Part shown: positions 1-6,702 of the stretch, one piece after another
Position numbering within the stretch: position 1 is the first letter of the stretch
Layout: every line of letters starts with the position of its first letter
Source: Prolixibacteraceae bacterium
GTDB lineage: Bacteria; Bacteroidota; Bacteroidia; Bacteroidales; Prolixibacteraceae
Direction of reading: 5' to 3'
Length of the DNA: 6,945 bases
NCBI GenBank assembly: GCA_023228025.1
Contig: JALOCD010000158.1
Span: forward strand, 1-6,945
Position numbers and translations under genes: made by a program
Notes under the pieces: generated by a model
Told to the model about the DNA's origin: nothing
Database searches by the model: none
The model's input: the letters and a program-made list of their open reading frames with translations, nothing else

Positions 1-1098
1 AAGCTTCTGGCGCAGGCAAATGCCGACAAAGCCAAACAGGAGGCCGAATTCAACAGGCTACTGGCTGCAGGAGATGCTAACGTAGCCGGGCAGAAATATC
101 CTGAAGCAATCGAAAACTTCAAAGGTGCGCTGGTGATAAAGACAGGTGATAAAATTGCCACAGACAAACTAGCCAATGCAGAAAAGCTGTTGGCGCAGGC
201 GAACGCTGACAAGGCCAAACAGGAGGCAGAATTCAACAGATTGTTGGCCGCAGGTGATGCCAATGTGAGTGGTCGAAAATATCCTGAGGCGATTGCAAAT
301 TTCAAAGCCGCCCTTGCCATCAAGGTTGGAGACAAAGTTGCCACAGATAAACTCGCCAATGCTGAAAAGCTGCTGGCGCAGGCAAATGCCGACAAAGCCA
401 AGCAGGAGGCAGAATTTAATAGGTTACTGGCTGCAGGTGATGCCAACGTTGCAGTTCTGAAATATCCTGAGGCAATCGACAATTTCAAAAGTGCGCTGGT
501 CATCAAAGCAGGTGATAAAATTGCGACAGACAAACTCGCCAATGTTGAACAGTTGCTGGCTAAATTGAATGCTGACAAGGCTAAACAGGAGACAGAATTT
601 AACCGACTACTGGCCGCAGGTGATGTAAATGTAACTGATCAGAAATATCCTGAAGCGATTGGAAATTTCAAATCGGCCCTGGCCATCAAGGTTGGGGATA
701 AAGTGGCCACAGACAAGCTTGCCAATGCTGAAAAGCTGTTGGCGCAGGCCAATGCCGACAAAGCCAAACAAGAGGCCGAGTTCATTAGATTGCTTGCTGC
801 AGGCGATAACAATGTTTCCGGACAGAAATATCCAGAGGCGATTGCAAATTTCAAAGCCGCTCTAGCGATCAAGGTAGGAGACAAAGTTGCTTCAGATAAA
901 CTCGCCAATGCTGAAAAGCTGCTGGCCCAGGCCAATGCCGACAAGGCCAAACAAGAGGCCGAATTCAACAGATTGCTGGCAGCAGGCGATGCCAATGTTG
1001 CCGGGCAAAAATATCCCGAAGGAATAGTCAATTTTAAAGATGCACTGAAAATTAAACCGGGAGATCAGGTTGCTTCAACCAAATTGTCGGAGGCAGAA
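1..1098 (+). repeat. Six in-frame tandem copies of a 183-bp unit
   Basis: Copies start at 1, 184, 367, 550, 733 and 916, each exactly 183 bp, and a diverged copy begins at 1099. The unit anchor is the codon string for KLLAQANADKAKQEAEF, replaced by QLLAKLNADKAKQETEF in copy four. Variation is concentrated in residues 26-31 and 38-52 of the unit. Copies 1 and 3 share an Ile-type ending (LVIK, GDKIA). Copies 2, 4 and 5 share a Val-type ending (LAIKVGDKVA). The array runs off the left edge, so the total copy number is unknown. The near-identity at DNA level implies recent duplication or gene conversion. Confidence 0.95.
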
Positions 1099-1896
1099 AA
1101 GTTGCTGGCACTCTTCCTGGCAGATAAACTAAAGAAAGAGACAGAGCAAAAATTATTGGCAGAAAAGGAAAAAAGGTATAGGAATGCCATTGCCAGGGCA
1201 GATCAATTGTTTGCCGAAAAAACTTATCCGGATGCCAAAAATCAATATAAGGAGGCCATCAAGATTTCGGACATTGAAAACTATCCCAAGGCGCGAATCA
1301 TTGAAATTGATTCGCTACTGGCCAAACAGGCAGCCGACAAATTGCTGGCCCAAAAGATGGCAGATGAACAGCGAAAGCTTCAGGGAGAGGGAAGTTATCT
1401 GAAAAATATCCAGACCGGTGATGCCAATTATGCCAAATCACTCTGGATGGTCGCGATCTTTTACTACCAGGAAGCACTGAAATACAAGGCCGGGGATAAA
1501 TATGCCGGAGAGCGGGTAGATGAATGTAAAAAATTGATTGATGGTAATATAACTGCCGAAAAAATGCAACAATTTACCTCATTAATAAAGAAAGGGGATG
1601 AAGAGTTGCAGGCAAAAAAATACAGTTCGTCACAATTTTATTATGGCGAAGCTTCAAGGATGTTGCCTTGGGAAAAGCACCCGAAAGAACAGCTTGTTTT
1701 GATTGAAAAATTAATTTTATCAATGGATGTTAATGGTACAGAGGCTCAATACCTTGATGCCATTAAAAAGGCAGACGATGCAGTAACACAAAAGAATTTT
1801 GCCATAGCTCGGTTCTATTTCCAAAAAGCTATCTCCCTAAAACCTGCAGAGGAGTATCCAAAACAACAATTAAAAAGATTATCTTCAGAAAAATAA
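1..1896 (+). CDS. Tandem TPR-like repeat protein, 5' end outside window
   Basis: The frame is open from the first base, so the true start lies upstream; a GTG at 133 is internal to a repeat and is not a credible start. The visible 631 residues begin with six 61-residue units (residues 1-366). In each unit, residues 17-50 fit the TPR pattern: Gly at position 8, Ala at 20, Phe at 24, Ala at 27, and Pro at 32 in unit six. The remaining 27 residues are a Lys/Ala/Glu-rich helical linker. Four diverged TPR-like units follow at about 392-425, 464-497, 524-557 and 583-616. There is no transmembrane segment in the visible part, and the N-terminus, with any signal peptide, is missing. TPR proteins are usually protein-binding scaffolds; the partner and cell location here are unknown. 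I recall similar YPEA/YPDA repeat proteins in Bacteroidota but cannot name a family. The gene looks independent of the nuo genes, with a spacer of about 115 bases between them. Confidence 0.9.
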   Translation, partial: KLLAQANADKAKQEAEFNRLLAAGDANVAGQKYPEAIENFKGALVIKTGDKIATDKLANAEKLLAQANADKAKQEAEFNRLLAAGDANVSGRKYPEAIANFKAALAIKVGDKVATDKLANAEKLLAQANADKAKQEAEFNRLLAAGDANVAVLKYPEAIDNFKSALVIKAGDKIATDKLANVEQLLAKLNADKAKQETEFNRLLAAGDVNVTDQKYPEAIGNFKSALAIKVGDKVATDKLANAEKLLAQANADKAKQEAEFIRLLAAGDNNVSGQKYPEAIANFKAALAIKVGDKVASDKLANAEKLLAQANADKAKQEAEFNRLLAAGDANVAGQKYPEGIVNFKDALKIKPGDQVASTKLSEAEKLLALFLADKLKKETEQKLLAEKEKRYRNAIARADQLFAEKTYPDAKNQYKEAIKISDIENYPKARIIEIDSLLAKQAADKLLAQKMADEQRKLQGEGSYLKNIQTGDANYAKSLWMVAIFYYQEALKYKAGDKYAGERVDECKKLIDGNITAEKMQQFTSLIKKGDEELQAKKYSSSQFYYGEASRMLPWEKHPKEQLVLIEKLILSMDVNGTEAQYLDAIKKADDAVTQKNFAIARFYFQKAISLKPAEEYPKQQLKRLSSEK

Positions 1897-1915
1897 AACC
1901 ATTTCGTTTGGTTTT
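1895..1915 (+). terminator. Weak terminator-like hairpin after the repeat-protein gene
   Basis: AAAACCA (1895-1901) and TGGTTTT (1909-1915) are perfect complements around a 7-nt loop, and the stem begins within the stop codon of the repeat-protein gene. An A-rich run precedes it and four T close it, so it could act on either strand. Only two of the seven pairs are G-C and no further T tract follows, so this is a weak candidate. Confidence 0.35.
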
Positions 1916-1936
1916 CGTATTTGACAGTAGAATTTG
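1907..1936 (+). promoter_or_regulatory. Candidate Bacteroidota-type promoter for the nuo operon
   Basis: TTTG at 1907-1910 and TA-n3-TTTG at 1928-1936 are separated by 17 nt. The established Bacteroidota vegetative promoter has a TTTG-like -33 box and a TAnnTTTG -7 box, so the second box has one extra base. The start of transcription would fall near 1942, about 70 nt before nuoA. It is the best match I found by eye in the spacer, but such short motifs arise easily by chance in AT-rich DNA. Confidence 0.35.
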
Positions 1937-1941
1937 CATAG

Positions 1942-1985
1942 GTTGAAAACAATTTTAAACCTTCATGTGTTATTGTGTTTTCAAC
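1942..1985 (+). promoter_or_regulatory. Perfect 10-bp inverted repeat in the nuoA leader
   Basis: GTTGAAAACA (1942-1951) is perfectly complementary to TGTTTTCAAC (1976-1985) around a 24-nt loop. It ends 27 nt before the chosen nuoA start, and its first base coincides with the transcription start predicted from the candidate promoter. It could be a 5' stabilising stem of the nuo mRNA or a protein-binding operator. A short T run (1987-1991) follows, so a second terminator for the upstream gene is another reading. The pairing is certain; the role is inference. Confidence 0.5.
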
Positions 1986-2012
1986 GTTTTTGCAGCTAAC
2001 AACAGATCTCTG

Positions 2013-2405
2013 ATGACGGACAAAATATATGTACCCGCTGATTATGTGCCGATTCTGATCCAGTCGCTGGTAGCCTTTGGTTTCGTTGCCCTGACCATGT
2101 TTGCGACGCACTTTATCTCCAGCAAGAGAAAAAGAATCAGGACTTTGCGTAAAGATGAAAATTTTGAGTGCGGAATAGAAATTCAAGGGAATGCCAGGTT
2201 TCCATTTTCGGTAAAATATTTTCTTGTGGCCATTTTGTTTGTCCTCTTTGATGTCGAAATCATCTTTTTTTATCCCTGGGCCATTAACTTTTTGCAGATG
2301 GAATGGAGAGAATTTTTTGCGATGCTGCTCTTTGTGGCTTTGCTGCTCTTCGGCTTTTACTACATCTACGAGAAGGGTGCCCTCGAGTGGAACAATGACG
2401 AATAG
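2013..2405 (+). CDS. nuoA: NADH-quinone oxidoreductase subunit A
   Basis: NuoA is a small membrane subunit of respiratory complex I (NADH:quinone oxidoreductase, inner membrane) at the joint between the membrane arm and the quinone-binding module. The 130-residue product has three predicted membrane helices at about 12-35, 68-92 and 101-119. It carries the family's ECG motif (52-54) in the loop after helix 1 and the conserved acidic pair D80 and E82 in helix 2 (LFDVE), matching D79 and E81 of E. coli NuoA. I chose ATG 2013 because the sixteen extra residues from ATG 1965 do not resemble a NuoA N-terminus and would place the start inside the leader inverted repeat. Neither start has a Shine-Dalgarno sequence. 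It is the first gene of nuoABCDEF, with 21 nt to nuoB. Identity is secure; only the start is uncertain. Confidence 0.95.
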   Translation: MTDKIYVPADYVPILIQSLVAFGFVALTMFATHFISSKRKRIRTLRKDENFECGIEIQGNARFPFSVKYFLVAILFVLFDVEIIFFYPWAINFLQMEWREFFAMLLFVALLLFGFYYIYEKGALEWNNDE

Positions 2406-2426
2406 ATCTATTTAACAACCACGATC

Positions 2427-2969
2427 ATGTCAAAATATAATATTGTAGAACCACCGGACGGCTATTCGGCTCCCGGTTTTTTTGCTACTACGCTGGATAG
2501 GGTAGTTGGTCTTGCCCGAAAAAATTCGATCTGGCCATTGCCATTTGCTACCTCTTGTTGCGGTATCGAATTTATGGCCACCATGGGTGCAAACTATGAT
2601 TTGGCCCGATTTGGCTCTGAACGTTTGAGTTTCTCTCCACGTCAGGCTGATTTGCTGATGGTGATGGGCACCATCGCGAAAAAAATGGGGCCCATTGTGC
2701 ATCAGGTATATGAACAAATGGCTGAGCCAAGATGGGTATTGTCTGTTGGAGCCTGTGCTTCCAGCGGTGGAATTTTCGATACCTATAGTGTGCTTCAGGG
2801 CATTGACCGGGTTGTACCTGTCGATGTTTATGTTCCTGGATGTCCTCCACGGCCAGAGCAAATACTGGATGGTTTCATGAAAATCCAGGAACTGGTTGGA
2901 AACGAATCCCTGCGCAGAAGATATTCGCCTGAGTACCGCGAACTGCTCGGGAAATACGGAATTAAATAG
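2427..2969 (+). CDS. nuoB: NADH-quinone oxidoreductase subunit B
   Basis: NuoB carries [4Fe-4S] cluster N2, the last cluster of the electron chain in complex I, which passes electrons to the quinone at the interface with NuoD. The 180-residue protein has the ligands as an adjacent pair C44-C45 plus C110 and C139. The spacings of 65 and 29 residues equal those of E. coli NuoB (C63, C64, C129, C158). The 20-kDa-subunit signature, from G125 through VPVD (131-133) to PGCPP (137-141), is complete. Length is normal for the family and the frame is intact. The ATG at 2427 gives a short N-terminus typical of the family and has no Shine-Dalgarno sequence upstream. Only 3 nt separate its stop from nuoC, which implies co-transcription. 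Confidence 0.98.
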   Translation: MSKYNIVEPPDGYSAPGFFATTLDRVVGLARKNSIWPLPFATSCCGIEFMATMGANYDLARFGSERLSFSPRQADLLMVMGTIAKKMGPIVHQVYEQMAEPRWVLSVGACASSGGIFDTYSVLQGIDRVVPVDVYVPGCPPRPEQILDGFMKIQELVGNESLRRRYSPEYRELLGKYGIK

Positions 2970-2972
2970 AAC

Positions 2973-3461
2973 ATGGAGCAACAGTCGATTCAAAAAAACC
3001 TGCAGGAGAAGTTTCAGAATGAGTTGGTCTCATTTGATGAAACCTCTGATATGTTGACATTTACGGTTGATAAGCAGTTCATTGTACCGGTTATTCAGTT
3101 TTTAAAGGAGGATCTGGAATTCAAATTTCTGACCGATCTTTGCGGGATTCATTATCCTGATCAGGCATTGCCCCTTGGTGTAATCTACCATCTCCACAAT
3201 TTTAAAACGAACACCAGAATAAGGGTGAAAACCTTTACATCAATCGAACAACCGGAAATAGACTCCATGACCACCCTCTTTTCGTCGGCCAACTGGATGG
3301 AGCGTGAAACATTCGATTTTTTTGGCATTGTATTCATTGGTCACCCTAATCTGATCAGGATACTGAACGTTGAATACATGGATTATTTCCCAATGCGGAA
3401 AGAATATCCATTGGAAGATCAAACACGAAAAGACAAAGACGATTCCTTTTTTGGAAGATAA
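2973..3461 (+). CDS. nuoC: NADH-quinone oxidoreductase subunit C (unfused)
   Basis: NuoC is a peripheral-arm subunit that carries no cofactor and packs against NuoB and NuoD in the quinone-reducing module of complex I. The 162-residue product is the free form of the 30-kDa subunit, unlike the NuoCD fusion of E. coli. The signature runs at 110-131 and starts ERETFDFFG, followed by GHPNLIRIL. Most homologues have a basic residue at position 128 (HPxLRRIL), where this protein has Ile; the rest of the motif is intact. The tail after 145 is charged and short. Translation probably follows NuoB closely (3-nt gap), and an 8-nt gap leads to nuoD. No other assignment is plausible. Confidence 0.97.
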   Translation: MEQQSIQKNLQEKFQNELVSFDETSDMLTFTVDKQFIVPVIQFLKEDLEFKFLTDLCGIHYPDQALPLGVIYHLHNFKTNTRIRVKTFTSIEQPEIDSMTTLFSSANWMERETFDFFGIVFIGHPNLIRILNVEYMDYFPMRKEYPLEDQTRKDKDDSFFGR

Positions 3462-3469
3462 CATACAAG

Positions 3470-4684
3470 ATGGAACATTTAGGAAAAGAACATATACTGG
3501 TCAGGCCTGAAGATTACGACAAAAACTTCAGTACGTTGAACCTGGGCCCGACGCACCCGGCCACGCATGGTATCTTTCAAAATATCCTTACCATGAATGG
3601 GGAGACCATTGTCGATGCGGAACAAACCGTGGGCTATATTCACCGGGCTTTTGAAAAATTGGCCGAGCGAAGGGCTTTTTACCAGATCACCACCCTAACC
3701 GATCGTCTCAACTATTGCTCATCTCCAATCAACAACATCGGCTGGCAGACAACTGTCGAAAAGCTCCTGGGCGTACAGACCTCCAAACGAATTGATTACA
3801 TGCGGATCATCATCATGGAGCTGGCCAGGATCTCTGACCATCTGATTTGCAACAGTGTAATTGGTGTCGACAGCGGGGCATTGACAGGCTTCGTATATGT
3901 CTTCCAGGAAAGGGAAAAAATATACGAAATATACGAAGAGATCTGTGGCGCCCGTTTAACGACCAACCTTGGCCGAATAGGCGGGTTTGAACGCGATTTT
4001 ACCCCTTCCGTAATTAATAAAATAAGGGAGTTTATCGCGAATCTTCCCACGGTGATCAAACAGTTTGAAAAATTATTGATGCGTAACCGGATTTTCATGG
4101 ACAGGACCATCAATGTTGGCGGTATTTCTGCTGAAAGGGCCCTCAATTACGGTTTTTCAGGTCCCTGTTTGCGTGCTGCCGGGGTTGATTACGATGTGAG
4201 GGTGATGAACCCCTATTCCTCCTACAATGATTTTGATTTCACCATCCCGGTAGGGACAAACGGCGACACTTACGATCGTTTCTGTGTCAGACAGGAAGAG
4301 ATTTGGCAAAGCATTAAACTTGTCAAAAATGCGCTTGAAAACCTCCCGGAAGGAAGTTATCACATGGAGGTTCCGGAATTTTATCTTCCGGACAAAGAGG
4401 ATGTCTACAGCAAAATGGAGTCTTTGATATGGCATTTTAAGATTGTCATGGGCGAAGTGGAAGTCCCGGTTGGGGAGGTCTATCATTCGGTCGAAGGTGG
4501 CAATGGTGAATTGGGTTTTTACCTGGTGAGCGATGGAGGTAGAACTCCATACAGACTGCATTTCAGACGGCCTTGTTTCATTTATTACCAGGCCTTTCCT
4601 GAAATGGTGAAGGGATCGTTCCTTTCGGACGCCATTCTGACCATGAGCAGTATGAATGTGATTGCAGGGGAGTTGGATGCGTGA
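3470..4684 (+). CDS. nuoD: NADH-quinone oxidoreductase subunit D
   Basis: NuoD is the 49-kDa-type subunit that forms the quinone pocket of complex I together with NuoB. It descends from the large subunit of [NiFe] hydrogenases but has no metal site. The 404-residue protein is of normal length. LNLGPTHPATHG (23-34) is the loop that carries the quinone-contacting His, here H33. The matching Tyr is Y82 in RLNYCSSP. Their 49-residue spacing equals that of His38 and Tyr87 in Thermus Nqo4. The 49-kDa signature IHRAFEKLAERR (57-68) is complete. The C-terminus ends GELDA, whereas many homologues end in GEVDR. The start is a plain ATG without a Shine-Dalgarno sequence. The stop codon overlaps the start of a 14-bp tandem repeat, and this is the only loose junction in the operon. 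Confidence 0.98.
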   Translation: MEHLGKEHILVRPEDYDKNFSTLNLGPTHPATHGIFQNILTMNGETIVDAEQTVGYIHRAFEKLAERRAFYQITTLTDRLNYCSSPINNIGWQTTVEKLLGVQTSKRIDYMRIIIMELARISDHLICNSVIGVDSGALTGFVYVFQEREKIYEIYEEICGARLTTNLGRIGGFERDFTPSVINKIREFIANLPTVIKQFEKLLMRNRIFMDRTINVGGISAERALNYGFSGPCLRAAGVDYDVRVMNPYSSYNDFDFTIPVGTNGDTYDRFCVRQEEIWQSIKLVKNALENLPEGSYHMEVPEFYLPDKEDVYSKMESLIWHFKIVMGEVEVPVGEVYHSVEGGNGELGFYLVSDGGRTPYRLHFRRPCFIYYQAFPEMVKGSFLSDAILTMSSMNVIAGELDA

Positions 4685-4716
4685 AGTAAAAAGGATAAAG
4701 TAAAAAGGATAAAGTA
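4683..4716 (+). repeat. 14-bp tandem repeat in the nuoD-nuoE spacer, 2.4 copies
   Basis: Two copies of (g/a)AAGTAAAAAGGAT lie at 4683-4696 and 4697-4710, with one mismatch, and a partial third lies at 4711-4716. The repeat starts in the nuoD stop codon. The 14-bp unit splits into the heptamers AAAGTAA and AAAGGAT. These resemble in period and composition the AGTTGAA heptamers found after nuoF, so this may be a short member of the same class of spacer repeats. Confidence 0.85.
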
Positions 4717-4740
4717 GGGGTGACCCTGTGTGGTCATCCT
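4717..4740 (+). other. Intercistronic RNA hairpin between nuoD and nuoE
   Basis: GGGGTGACC (4717-4725) pairs with GGTCATCCT (4732-4740) through nine base pairs, two of them G-U, around a 6-nt loop. No T tract follows, so it does not look like an intrinsic terminator. Possible roles are an mRNA processing or stability element, or a translation barrier ahead of nuoE. It covers the GTG at 4728, which argues against that codon as the nuoE start. Confidence 0.55.
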
Positions 4741-4772
4741 ATCATGATATAGTATTAAGATTTTACAAAAGA

Positions 4773-5354
4773 ATGTTAGATAAAAAGATCAACCATCCGT
4801 TGCATGAGAAGAAGAACAAAGTTGTCTCTTTTTCCGATGCGACTATGGTAAAAGTGCAAAAGATCATCGCGCGTTATCCGGAAGGGAGGCAGAAATCGGC
4901 CTTGTTGCCCTTGCTGCATATAGCGCAGGAGGAATTTGAAGGATATTTGAGTGTGGATGTTATGGATTATGTTGCGGGGTTACTGAATATTCAACCCATT
5001 GAAGTTTATGAGGTGGCTACATTTTATTCGCAGTACTACCTCGATCCTGTAGGAAAATATGTGATTGAGATTTGCCGGACAGCTCCTTGTGCCATTTGCG
5101 GAGGTGAGCGGATGCAGCAGTATCTTGAGAAGCGGTTAAATATCAAAACCGGAGAGACAACACCGGACGGACTGTTCACGTTGAAGGCCGTTGAATGTCT
5201 GGGGGCCTGCGGTTCGGCAGCCGTCATGCAAATAAATACTGAATTTCACGAATTTTTGACATACGAAAAAATAGATCAAATCCTGGACGGGTTAACGTTG
5301 AAAGCGAAAGAAGAAAAGCCCGAAAAATCACTATGGAAAGAAAAATTCTTTTAA
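4773..5354 (+). CDS. nuoE: NADH-quinone oxidoreductase subunit E, [2Fe-2S]
   Basis: NuoE is the 24-kDa-type subunit with a thioredoxin-like fold and [2Fe-2S] cluster N1a. It sits beside the FMN of NuoF in the NADH-oxidising tip of complex I. From ATG 4773 the protein has 193 residues. The ligands are C101, C106, C142 and C146, an exact C-x4-C-x35-C-x3-C pattern. The helical N-terminal domain (about 20-90) contains the familiar EVYEVATFYSQY segment (77-88). After the last ligand the family usually has Ala-Pro, but here it is AA (149-150). The frame also opens at GTG 4728 (208 residues), but that codon lies in a hairpin and the added residues look unlike the family, so ATG 4773 is preferred. 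The C-terminal Lys-rich tail is encoded by DNA shared with the start of nuoF. Confidence 0.95.
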   Translation: MLDKKINHPLHEKKNKVVSFSDATMVKVQKIIARYPEGRQKSALLPLLHIAQEEFEGYLSVDVMDYVAGLLNIQPIEVYEVATFYSQYYLDPVGKYVIEICRTAPCAICGGERMQQYLEKRLNIKTGETTPDGLFTLKAVECLGACGSAAVMQINTEFHEFLTYEKIDQILDGLTLKAKEEKPEKSLWKEKFF

Positions 5355-6637
5355 AAAATATAGCAGTTCCAGGGATTCGAACCTTCGATGTTTTTCGCTC
5401 GACTGGTGGATACCGATCTGTGGAGAAGGCATTAAAAACTATGTCACCGGATGAGGTGGTCGAAGAGGTTAAAAAATCGGGTTTGCGAGGCAGGGGCGGG
5501 GCCGGGTTTCCTGCCGGGATGAAATGGAGCTTTATCGACAAAAAATCGGGTAAGCCCCGTTACCTGATCTGCAATGCGGATGAGAGTGAACCCGGAACCT
5601 TCAAGGACCGGTACCTGATGGAAAAAATTCCCCATTTGCTGATCGAAGGGATGATCTGCTCTTGTTACGCATTGGGTGCCAACACCGGATACATCTATGT
5701 CAGGGGGGAATACAAATACATCATCGGAATATTGAATGAAGCTATTCAGGAGGCTTATTCAAACGGCTTTCTTGGTAAAAATATATTGGGCAGTACATAC
5801 AGTCTTGATATTCATGTTCATTCCGGTGCCGGAGCCTATATCTGCGGTGAGGAGACTGCAATGATAGAATCGCTGGAAGGGAAACGTGGAAATCCGCGTA
5901 TCAAACCACCATTTCCAGCTGTGGTCGGTTTGTACGGATGTCCAACTGTTGTCAACAATGTGGAGACTTTGGCCAATATCGGTTTTATTGTAAACCACGG
6001 CGGCACCGAATATGCCCATTATGGTTCGGGTAAAAGTACCGGTACCAAATTGATTTCAGCATGCGGGAATATCAACAATCCCGGTGTGTATGAAATTGAA
6101 CTGGGTCTCAGTGTCCGGGAATTTCTCTTTGAACCTAAATATTGCGGTGGAATAAAAGATGGCAAAAAGCTTAAGGCTGTAATTGCCGGTGGATCATCGG
6201 TTCCGATCCTACCAGCGAACCTTATTCTTCAGACTGCTACCGGTGAAGAACGTCTCTTTACTTACGAATCACTGGCAGATGGAGGTTTTGTAAGTGGCAC
6301 GATGCTTGGATCGGGAGGTTTTATCGTTTACGACGAGGATGCCTGTATTGTGCGCAATACCTGGAACCTGGCGCGTTTTTACCACCACGAGTCATGCGGA
6401 CAGTGTTCTCCCTGCCGTGAAGGTACCGGATGGATGGAAAATGTGCTTTACCGAATCGAAAACGGTCAGGGCAGGACCAAAGACATAGATTTGCTGGTCA
6501 GTATCGCAGCAAAAATAGAGGGAAACACCATTTGTCCGCTCGGTGATGCCGCCGCCTGGCCTGTTGCCAGCGCCATCCGCCATTTTAGGCACGAGTTTGA
6601 GGAGCATGTGTTGCATCCGGAGAGATGCGGACATTAG
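5333..6637 (+). CDS. nuoF: NADH-quinone oxidoreductase subunit F, NADH/FMN-binding
   Basis: NuoF binds NADH, transfers hydride to FMN and passes electrons to its [4Fe-4S] cluster N3, the entry point of complex I. The 434 residues are close to the usual length (445 in E. coli). The N-terminal half holds the FMN/NADH fold: GRGGAGFPAGMKW (53-65), NADESEPG (81-88) and the signature GAGAYICGEETAMIES (165-180). The C-terminal cluster domain has ESCGQCSPCREG (353-364), with ligands C355, C358 and C361, and the fourth ligand is C401 in NTICPLGDAA. The start ATG lies inside nuoE, giving a 22-nt overlap in another frame, which suggests translational coupling of the two partner subunits. The frame is intact and ends normally. 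The stop is followed at once by tandem repeats rather than by nuoG. Confidence 0.98.
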   Translation: MERKILLKNIAVPGIRTFDVFRSTGGYRSVEKALKTMSPDEVVEEVKKSGLRGRGGAGFPAGMKWSFIDKKSGKPRYLICNADESEPGTFKDRYLMEKIPHLLIEGMICSCYALGANTGYIYVRGEYKYIIGILNEAIQEAYSNGFLGKNILGSTYSLDIHVHSGAGAYICGEETAMIESLEGKRGNPRIKPPFPAVVGLYGCPTVVNNVETLANIGFIVNHGGTEYAHYGSGKSTGTKLISACGNINNPGVYEIELGLSVREFLFEPKYCGGIKDGKKLKAVIAGGSSVPILPANLILQTATGEERLFTYESLADGGFVSGTMLGSGGFIVYDEDACIVRNTWNLARFYHHESCGQCSPCREGTGWMENVLYRIENGQGRTKDIDLLVSIAAKIEGNTICPLGDAAAWPVASAIRHFRHEFEEHVLHPERCGH

Positions 6638-6639
6638 AA

Positions 6640-6702
6640 GACGACTGGGACGACTGGGACGACGGGGACGACTGGGATGACCGGGATGACGGAGATTGGA
6701 AA
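6640..6702 (+). repeat. 9-bp tandem repeat (GACGACTGG) after nuoF
   Basis: Seven phased 9-bp units start 3 nt after the nuoF stop: GACGACTGG at 6640, 6649 and 6667, and the variants GACGACGGG (6658), GATGACCGG (6676), GATGACGGA (6685) and GATTGGAAA (6694). Copies decay from left to right. This is the first of three adjacent arrays that fill the 308-base non-coding stretch 6638-6945. No terminator hairpin or convincing gene was seen in that stretch. Confidence 0.92.
6647..6685 (+). other. Canonical G-quadruplex motif within the 9-bp array
   Basis: Five runs of three or four G lie at 6647-6649, 6656-6658, 6664-6667, 6674-6676 and 6683-6685, with loops of 5 or 6 nt. This satisfies the usual G3+N1-7 rule on the strand identical to the mRNA. 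A fold would therefore form in RNA just after the nuoF stop, where it could pause polymerase or protect the 3' end. The motif is certain; folding and role are inferred. Confidence 0.6.

Noticed and set aside
1..6. HindIII site (AAGCTT) exactly at the left edge, suggesting a clone end
   Set aside because: The same hexamer recurs elsewhere in the window (for example near 714 and 1649), and it is part of the repeat sequence, so chance is enough.
639..1031. 130-codon open frame on the - strand across the coding repeats
   Set aside because: It follows the 183-bp units and reflects their codon composition on the opposite strand; the + strand TPR-like protein explains the sequence.
1965..2012. Upstream ATG that would extend NuoA by 16 residues
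   Set aside because: The extension is unlike NuoA N-termini and starts within the loop of the leader inverted repeat.
2430..2993. 187-codon open frame on the - strand opposite nuoB
   Set aside because: NuoB on the + strand is unambiguous, with all cluster ligands, and the antisense product has no recognisable features.
4741..4748. 8-bp palindrome ATCATGAT after the nuoD-nuoE hairpin
   Set aside because: Too short to mean anything without a second site or a known regulator.
4728..4772. GTG start that would extend NuoE by 15 residues
   Set aside because: The codon lies in an RNA hairpin and the extra residues are not family-like; ATG 4773 suffices.
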